The notes under the pieces: generated by a model
Told to the model about the DNA's origin: nothing
Seen by the model: the letters and a program-made list of their open reading frames with translations, nothing else
Database searches by the model: none
In this document: positions 19,292 through 25,672 of the stretch, piece by piece
How the letters are laid out: every line of letters starts with the position of its first letter
Position numbering within the stretch: the stretch's first letter is position 1
Position numbers and translations under genes: made by a program
Source: Chloromonas sp. AAM2
Lineage: Eukaryota; Chlorophyta; Chlorophyceae; Chlamydomonadales; Chlamydomonadaceae
Direction: 5' to 3'
Length of the DNA: 25,672 nt
NCBI GenBank assembly: GCA_004335635.1
Contig: QAXH01006807.1
Span: forward strand, 11,095 to 36,766

Positions 19292-22200
19292 ATGTCAGGG
19301 TCGGAATCCAAGCACGAAAAGCCAGTGGTTGGAACAGGAGCTCCAGGGCCGCAAGGTGATTTGCCGGACTTGGACATTGTCTTAACAGCTGTGGACTCTT
19401 CTAACGTGTCAGCCAGTCAAAGTGGACCTGATGGCGGAGTACAACCTCTGCAGGCATGTGCACCAGGTGAGCCATTGACATCAACGAGGATACACACCTC
19501 CAACCCAGGTCTTTGATACGCGCCATGTGCACCACTGAGGAGCTCAAAACTTCTGAGTGATAGTGTTGTAGCGCTTGCATTAGAAAGTATTCGGCAATAC
19601 AGACTTGAGTACATGTATCAAATGTTGACCTTGGCGCCAAGAGCTGATCACATCAGGTTCGATTTGCTGCGCAAGGATGGAGTCGGTACAACCATTGCAC
19701 ATGACCTTCATGGTGATGCCCCAATGGCCAGTTTTGCCCATCCACCTGCAGATTTCGTTCTGCCATGGAACCAAGGGAAGGAGTGGGGGTTCGGTGAATC
19801 CACGTCCCTGTACGACTGCGGTAGCACAGGCCAACGCAACGGAGAGCCTGTGGCTGACTGCTTTGGACTGATTACCTATGGAGGGCCCCGCTCAGGTGAA
19901 ACCTTTGGCTTGGCTCAACTCCAGTCAAAAGCAAAAGCATGGTCATGCCGCTCATTTATTGCGTACGGCCTGCTTGTCAGCATGTGTCACCAGTGAACGG
20001 CAGTCACAGCGCACATTCTGACTTTGTCGTGTACCTATGGCAAGCAAACCAAAAGGGTTCATGTAAAACCAGCAAAACTGCAGCTGACAACCTTCAACAA
20101 ATGGTAGTGCTCACAAACACAGCAGAGTGTGTCTGGTTCAAACCATCACAGCCCAGTGCTTGTGCCCATGAGCGCACACAGCAAAGTGCAGGACCTAACA
20201 AACTACATATCTTGTCACAACATGCCAACGAACGTGGTGCACGAGCGCATGTCGCTTCCACATCAACATGCAACGCCGGCAGGTACATTGTGTTTGTGTG
20301 GCTTGATGTCCTGGCGCAGGGGCGATCCTTGCAGTGGCTGATGGCGTGAGTTGGGGCGAGCCCGCTCGCCGTGCCGCCCGCTGTGCGGTGCTCAATGCGC
20401 TGCGGCACCTGCACCGGGCCATGTGCAGGCTGGACACGGAACAGACAGGTGGGAGGCAGCGACTGGCAGTGTCTGCCGAGTCCTTTCGGTTTGACCTGAT
20501 TTGCATGTACAGCAAATGCATGATTTCACAGCGGCAATCCTGTGTGTTGCAGCATGCAAGCAAACTCCAGTTCTACAAGAGCCTGCTCCAACCGACACCT
20601 AGGAACACACATAGTACTTGAGGATAGACGAGCCAGAGAGTGATGCGCTTCATCCAGCACTCATCAAATGCAACTGAATGTGCCTGCTTTGCAGAAGCGT
20701 CCACACCGCTGACAAGCCGTGTTGTCTTCCATGAGATGGTTGCGGCTGTTCATGAGGCCCAGAAGCTCATCTTGCGCCAGATGGGCACCCTGACCACCTT
20801 GGTGCTGACAGTGGTTCTGCCACAGGCTGTGACCTGCCCGCACTACAAGCGCCACCTGCCCAAGAAGGCGCGCGCCCTGCACCACGCGCCCTGCAACGGC
20901 AGCTGGGCCGCCATGACGCTGACGGTGGGCGACAGCGCGGCGTGGGTGTGGCGTGGGCGTGAGCGGAGCGTGGATGAACTCACTGCAGCGGCACATGAGG
21001 GGGAGATTAGGTGGGTGCAGCAAGCAACCAGGCTGAGCTGCAGGAGAGCGCACCTAGCGGTTGACGAAGTACGACAGATGAGTGGATTGATAATAAGTAC
21101 TCGTGCATGTTACAACCTCTCACCGTGGTTCACTTTGTCAGCACACCCATTCCAGGGTACTAGACAATTTGGCTCCCTTTTCACTGAAAGCACACAGTCC
21201 ACGTGACACAGCAGCGTGTTGCAACAGCTGCTCAGTTGCTGCCTGCCGCTGCCCCCCTGCATGCAGGGACGTGCGCTTCACTGCGGGTGCGCTGGGCTAC
21301 GCACAGGGCGATGAGCCGGACTTGACCAACATGACTATGAGCGTCACACTCCTGGAACAGGGTAAGAGCATATCCTCAGTCAGGAGGCAGGCGCCGTCCA
21401 AACCTCACCGGGTCAACACTTAGCAAAGGTAGAGCACAATCAGAATTCCGAGGGCATGGAGGGTTTGGTGCTACTGATTTGGGTCTGTCCAGCAGGCAAT
21501 GGCCAGCTATCATCACTGGCTTGCCACAGTGTTGGGGCATGTTTTGCCGTGAGGGACGTGCCAGAAGTGGCCATGGCCACACACGCTCATTTCACTGACG
21601 TGTCTGAGCCGCAGGTGACCTTGTCTTCCTGGGAAGCGATGGAGTGGCGGATAACTTTCAACCAGAGCAGCTGAAGCTGGCACGTGCAGCACCCTATGCT
21701 TCTGAGGTGTGTCAAAGCAGCACTTGTGGTATAAAAACCTTGCACCCTGCTCAGCTAGGATCCCGTCACCAGCCCTGCCACGTGCCTAGCGCCTGTTTGC
21801 CAGATTTCTTCCGGTTTCTGGCCTGTGTTTCTCTAGCTTGTTTCCTTAGTGTTTTCTCTAGCAGACGTCAGTTTTCGTTCTAGGCATAGAATTGTTATAG
21901 GCCAAAAAAGGGGAAACCCTGTTGCGGGGCAGACACTGCTCATGCTGCCTTGTGTGCGTTTGCCAGGTGCAGCAGTCCGAGGACCCCGACCTGCCGCCCT
22001 GCCTCAGTCCCGCACAGCTGCAGAGCGGCCACCTGGAGCTGCTAGGCCAGGCAGTCAGGGCGGCCAGCACAGGCAGTCCGCGCGCACACACAGTCGGTCT
22101 GAGCAGCAAGGCAGAGCAAAGCCCTGGCCCCTCAAGTCCCCGGCATGCCACCCCGCCTCTCAGTGCACAAGCACTGGTCAAAACCTTGCTGGCACATGTC

Positions 22201-22833
22201 ACACAGGTATGGGATAGGAAACAACAGTTGGCCAGGCTTGCTGTGCCCGCTACCTTTTTCGTGTGCAGCAGCCATAAGTTGTGCCATGCTTATTGAGCCT
22301 GGCAAGGAAATCAAGGCGTATGCTAGCTGGGTTGCCAGTGTTGCATCGCACTTGCTACATAGTTTGCATCAGCAGCCAAGCTTCACCAACGGGCCATGCC
22401 AAACCCCGTTGCAAGACCCCCATCCTGTCGCCACAAGCGCGTTGTCGTCATTGCCTGAGGGCGCTATTCGACCTTGGGCCACCCAACTCGCACTCCTGCT
22501 GCGCTCCACATGTTGATGCCTTCATCACAATCGACGAGTGCTGCCACCTAAGCGGCCTTACAGGCCCAGTCTGGGTCATGTGGTGCACAAACCAGGTGTG
22601 TGCACTGGTCGCCGCTGCAGGTGACGGAGCCGCTGCGCCAGGCCACTGCTGAGAAGAATCTGGCTGCCGAGCGGCGCATGGCCAAACCCTCAGCCAGTGC
22701 CCACAATCTCAACACGGACGCGGCCCGCATGGCTCACGCCAGCCGCAGCGCAGCCATGCCGCCGGGTAAGCTGGACCATGCCACTGTAGTGGCCTACCAG
22801 GTGGGCTGGGCCTGCTGTGCCACGCCCAAGTGA
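19292..22833 (+). CDS. Divergent PP2C-like (PPM family) phosphatase, 8 exons
   Basis: Probable metal-dependent Ser/Thr phosphatase or an inactive relative. Exons are 19292-19466, 19572-19895, 20320-20448, 20695-21010, 21267-21361, 21615-21706, 21967-22206 and 22621-22833. They total 1584 nt in one frame, 527 aa, all GT-AG. Motifs: FVLPWNQGKEWGFGESTSLY in exon 2, PVADCFG (151-157) where typical PP2C has MEDxF, AVADGVSWG (about 171-179) where typical PP2C has DGHGG, VGDSAAWVWR (the VGDSR motif), GALGY with PDLTN, FLGSDGVADNF (the SDG motif, D355) and KLDHATVV (507-514), in place of the C-terminal DNxT motif. This set resembles an uncharacterised PP2C-like group known from amoebae and animals. 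The acceptor at 20319 was preferred over 20334 because it restores AILAVADG. The start is uncertain: the in-frame ATG at 19265 is an alternative, and the first exon has no recognised motif. The last 10 residues could be intron read-through. Confidence 0.85.
20058..20133 (+). repeat. Dispersed repeat R4, copy 2
   Basis: Second copy of the 76-bp block at 14471-14546, lying within the second intron (19896-20319) of the PP2C-like gene. The flanks differ from those of copy 1, so it was probably inserted. Confidence 0.85.
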
Positions 22834-22842
22834 TTGGGGCAG

Positions 22843-23130
22843 CTCCACTATGCGGCCCTGGCTGTTGTGAATCAGCTCTGGGAGCAAAGCAGCCTGCTCA
22901 TCTCAGATGCGAGCACCCTTGTGTACAAGGTTTATTGCGCAGCCAGATCTGCAGCTTCCACATGCATTCGTGCATGGATGCCTGTGGCATTGGCTGCTGG
23001 GATAGGCTTTGGTGTTAGGCACAGCGCCATGATTCAGGGCTGTCTGTCTTCATCAGTGGGGAGGGCCGAGCACTGCAGATTTCCTGCCTTGGAAGCGGCA
23101 ACCGACTCAGCCAGCCAGGCTCTGCACTGA
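22843..23130 (+). CDS. Possible exon, helical Ala-rich protein
   Basis: The frame opens after GGGGCAG at 22836-22842 and runs to a TGA at 23128. The first 60 residues (for example LHYAALAVVNQLWEQ, and AARSAASTCIRAWMPVALAA) are amphipathic to hydrophobic, as in a membrane or lipid-associated protein. It starts 10 nt after the PP2C-like stop. No start codon is visible, so it would be an internal exon. No family is recognised. Confidence 0.25.
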   Translation, partial: LHYAALAVVNQLWEQSSLLISDASTLVYKVYCAARSAASTCIRAWMPVALAAGIGFGVRHSAMIQGCLSSSVGRAEHCRFPALEAATDSASQALH

Positions 23131-23438
23131 CATGTGATCAGACAGTTCAGTTCTCTGCCTCCTATTAGCAGTCGCCTTCCGTGGTGAACAGCAATCTCCT
23201 GACTGCTGAGTGTGGGGCTGCAAGTGCAGCTGGTTCGGAGCTTTGGTCCAGGCTGCTTTGGTAACTGGTTGCTTTAAGAACTGATAGCTCAAATGGTCCG
23301 ACATGCAGATGGGCATGCCATCCTTGGTGTTGACGTGGTATGAGGGTGTGCGTCAGCAGGGAACCCACAGGTGTAGATGCATGCGTTGGGTGGGCAGGCT
23401 TAGGCGAATGCAAAGCAACAAAAGTGATTCTGCATAGC

Positions 23439-23646
23439 ATGTCCTGGCCACTGCATCCCCATGCCATGGCCTGGCCACTGCATCCCCCATGCCATGGCCT
23501 GGCCAGTGCATCCCCATGCCATGGCCTGGCCACTGCATCCCCCATGCCATGGCCTGGCCAGTGCATCCCTCATGCCATGGCCTGGCCAGCGCATCCCCCA
23601 TGCCATGGCCTGGCCAGCGCATTCCCAATGCCAATGGCCTGGCCAT
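23439..23646. repeat. Minisatellite, 27/28-bp unit, about 8 copies
   Basis: CCTGGCCA recurs at 23443, 23470, 23498, 23525, 23553, 23581, 23609 and 23638, giving spacings of 27, 28, 27, 28, 28, 28 and 29. Each unit combines two short palindromes, CCATGG and TGGCCA, with GCATCCC. The mixed 27/28 spacing shifts the reading frame between units. The long open frames seen on both strands here are therefore probably by-products of the repeat. Confidence 0.95.
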
Positions 23647-24719
23647 CTGACGGACCCTTTCAAAAAGAGCTGCGGATGAAGCAGCGCTGGAAGGGCAAGC
23701 CGAAACAGGACGATGCAGACCAGCAGTAACACATACCTCTACAACTGAAATGTTTGGTTCAGCAACAGTGTGGCTGCCGCGAAATGCAGCTTGGCTATCA
23801 ACTGCAAGCCGCAGCATGTGTTGTGGCATACGTGACCGATCCAATCTCATGATGTACTAGCACAAGGAGACGCTGGCACAGCGCGGGGGGAACCCAGGGC
23901 AGGCGCCGAGGTCTATTATTCCAACTGTGCTCATCAATGCACAGAGACCGAACCAGTGCAGCTCAAGCTGAGTGCACTGTCACAGAGATGGGCCCCATGG
24001 CCAGATTGAATACTTGGAGGATCAGCTGAAGTCATTGTTGGGCTTATGTATTGAAGTCGATCACACGCCTTGATAAGATAGAGTGCTTTCCAGATTGTTG
24101 CAAGTGTTGTGCAGGCCTGAGCCCACATTTTTACATGTGCCGGTGTGCCTGCTGCGGCGTGAGGTTGGTAGGCTCTGCGACTCAGAGCTGCAAAGCTCCT
24201 AATTTCAGGCATAATGGTACCAAACACCAAAAATTGTGGACGCTTGCATTTTGTTGGTGTGTGCTTGAGCATGCGTGCGCATGGCATACTGTTATTCTAT
24301 AAGCGAAGCAGATATATTGAGGCATTTTTTCAGGAAAATCAAGCACGCCTCTTGCTAACCCTTGCATGTATGTGGGCGGATGACTCAATAGCGATGACTT
24401 CTGTGGTCAGTTTTGCTTGAGCAGTGCACCAACGGATGGGAGTCACTCACAAACACGGGTTATTGGGCTTTGCTTCTATGTCCCGTTCTTGCCCTTGCTG
24501 CATCACTTCCTGGTCCAAGTTGCGAATTGACAGGATAAGCCTATTTGTTCAGCAGTTGCTTACCGTGAGGCTGAAAAGCCTACTGGAGTGACGTTTATGC
24601 AAAGATGATCACGATTCCAAGAACCAAAATCAATGCATCTCTTGTGGTCCTTTTGGTTTCAACAGTGCTCAATTGCGGGTTTGTACTGGACATGCTAGTC
24701 TGCTGGATATGCATCAGAA

Positions 24720-25091
24720 GTGCGCAAAGGGGCATCACTTTTCCGTGAACAGCTTCGTCCCTCTGTCAGTCGCGGCGTGTACAAGGCCAGCAGGGTCTGG
24801 TGTCACAAGGCGATTCAATGCGCCATTGTCCAGACTGATACTGCCGTGGTACTTGCTCCTGTGCGCCCTTACATGTATGTTGAGGCTGCAAAGAGAGCTT
24901 GGATTGTCAAGGAATTTGTAAAACAACGTCGGAAAAAAAACTGCTATGAAACACAAGCTCTGCCCCCTTCAGTCCAGAGAGTTTGCAAAGTGTGCCACCC
25001 AGTTTACAGTGACAGTCCCTATTTCCGAACGGCTCAAGATCCGATCAGTGTTCAGGGTTGCGTTTGTAAGACGGGGACTCACACCCCATGA
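24720..25091 (+). CDS. Possible exon, helical protein
   Basis: The frame begins at GTGCGC near 24720. The segment to about 24925 reads like one helical domain: regular Val/Ala/aromatic spacing with VSRGVYKASRVW, then VVLAPVRPYMYVEAAKRAW. The remainder to the stop looks random and probably follows a splice donor, although I cannot choose one. An alternative frame over the same stretch is also open but less protein-like. It may belong with the segment at 22843-23130. No family is recognised. Confidence 0.25.
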   Translation: MRKGASLFREQLRPSVSRGVYKASRVWCHKAIQCAIVQTDTAVVLAPVRPYMYVEAAKRAWIVKEFVKQRRKKNCYETQALPPSVQRVCKVCHPVYSDSPYFRTAQDPISVQGCVCKTGTHTP

Positions 25092-25530
25092 AGGCTCTCT
25101 TAACCGCCAGCATTGTCCTCTATTGCAGCGTCCATTGCCGCAACCTGGGCAATGGCCTCCAGCTCCTCAGCAGCGGTCTGCGCAGCGCTGGTGGACGTTG
25201 CTGCCCAGCCGCCTCACACTCCAGCAGGCATCTCATGTTGCGTGCAGCTTGACGTCGCGATTCCACACGGTGTGGCAGTGGTGGCACACTCTTACCGCAT
25301 GTGGTCGCTTGCCATCCGCTGTCTGCAATGGCTGCAACAGAGGTGCTGATCTCTGGCAATTAGAGCACACCTGCAGAAATCATAACACGTGCATCTGTTT
25401 ACTTGGCATATGAAACATGATGGGTTGATTTTGTCTTGACAGTTGCTGGCGTGCTCAGCCAAGGTGCCCGGCTGGACAATACCGGACGTGGTGGCGGGCT
25501 AACATTCCACTTTTACCTCTTATTTTCTAT

Positions 25531-25578
25531 TTAGATTTTTCTACTACTAGATTTCTATTAGATTTTTGTATTACTAGA
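25531..25578. repeat. AT-rich direct repeat, 21 bp x 2
   Basis: Units 25531-25551 and 25558-25578 both read TTAGATTTTT, then a variable base, then TAxTACTAGA, 27 bp apart. The surrounding T-rich sequence is unlike the rest of the window. Confidence 0.8.
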
Positions 25579-25672
25579 CCAGTGGCAAATTGTCCAAAAC
25601 GATGTCCACCCCTTTCACGTGTAAAAGAACCCTTGGGAGCACCCTGCTCACCTGACTCGTCTTGTATTCGTC

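Larger units (their letters stand above)
22834..25672. other. Gene-poor right edge
   Basis: 2.8 kb after the PP2C-like stop codon. It holds two helical coding-like segments (22843-23130 and 24720-25091), a minisatellite and an AT-rich direct repeat. A stretch at 25129-25349 on plus is Ala-rich and open after CTATTGCAG. If these belong to one plus-strand gene, most of it is intron; I could not build it. Confidence 0.4.

Noticed and set aside
22801..22843. A 42-nt intron joining the PP2C-like gene to the helical segment at 22843
   Set aside because: It would be half the length of the shortest other intron here (84 nt), and the PP2C-like protein already ends just after its last conserved motif.
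23107..23316. Minus-strand frame beginning MPICMSDHLSYQFLKQ
   Set aside because: It looked protein-like, but the frame upstream reaches a stop with no AG acceptor in between, and no start context or partner exon is evident.
23340..23850. Long open frames on both strands over the minisatellite (129 codons on +, 165 codons on -)
   Set aside because: The repeat has few stop codons in any frame and its unit length alternates 27/28, so open frames arise without coding.
24051..24302. Cysteine-rich plus-strand stretch (DCCKCCAG, then CRCACCG)
   Set aside because: It has no CxxCxGxG or other zinc-finger spacing and is surrounded by random-looking sequence.
1..25672. tRNA, rRNA, CRISPR arrays or bacterial operons
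   Set aside because: I saw no tRNA-like T-arm/acceptor pairing, no rRNA segments, no regularly spaced identical repeats with unique spacers, and the genes are spliced nuclear genes.

Overview
The window is nuclear DNA from a green alga (chlorophyte), an inference from the gene content and structure. All four recognisable genes are intron-rich: 11, 5, 11 and 8 coding exons, with introns of 84 to 1262 nt. Their closest recognisable relatives are plant or algal proteins: a plant-order PAPS-reductase/MoCF fusion, a chloroplast 2-Cys peroxiredoxin with a transit peptide, and a MUT9/PPK-type kinase. A TGTAA polyadenylation signal of the chlorophyte type follows the peroxiredoxin. Composition is moderate in GC, lower than Chlamydomonas reinhardtii. 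I cannot name the genus.

Layout. 1-1745: mostly gene-poor, with one cysteine-rich, DnaJ-type zinc-finger-like segment on + ending at 1660, tail-to-tail with the next gene. 1746-6680 (-): predicted cytosolic-type FAD synthase (496 aa). 6681-6954: a 274-bp divergent promoter interval. 6955-8259 (+): chloroplast 2-Cys peroxiredoxin (236 aa). 8260-14912: 6.6 kb with no gene I can establish, rich in short dispersed repeats and holding at least one terminal-inverted-repeat element. 14913-18776 (-): MUT9/PPK-like casein-kinase-1-related kinase (726 aa). 18777-19291: a 515-bp divergent promoter interval. 19292-22833 (+): a divergent PP2C-like (PPM) phosphatase-family protein (about 527 aa). 22834-25672: gene-poor, with two helical coding-like segments, a 27/28-bp minisatellite and a short AT-rich direct repeat.

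The four good genes form two head-to-head pairs. One couples flavin-cofactor synthesis with thiol peroxide detoxification. The other couples a nuclear histone-kinase-type protein with a phosphatase-type protein. Shared regulation within each pair is a hypothesis from the arrangement only. Every exon model given here is phase-consistent end to end, which is the main internal check on the splice sites. The models come from reading splice motifs, reading frame and remembered family motifs; no alignment or transcript data were available.

I found no new defence or mobile system. The most noteworthy points are the five-fold C-terminal repeat in the kinase, the divergent kinase/phosphatase pair, two GC-AG introns in the FAD synthase gene, an atypical PP2C active site, and several families of short repeats present two to four times in 25 kb.
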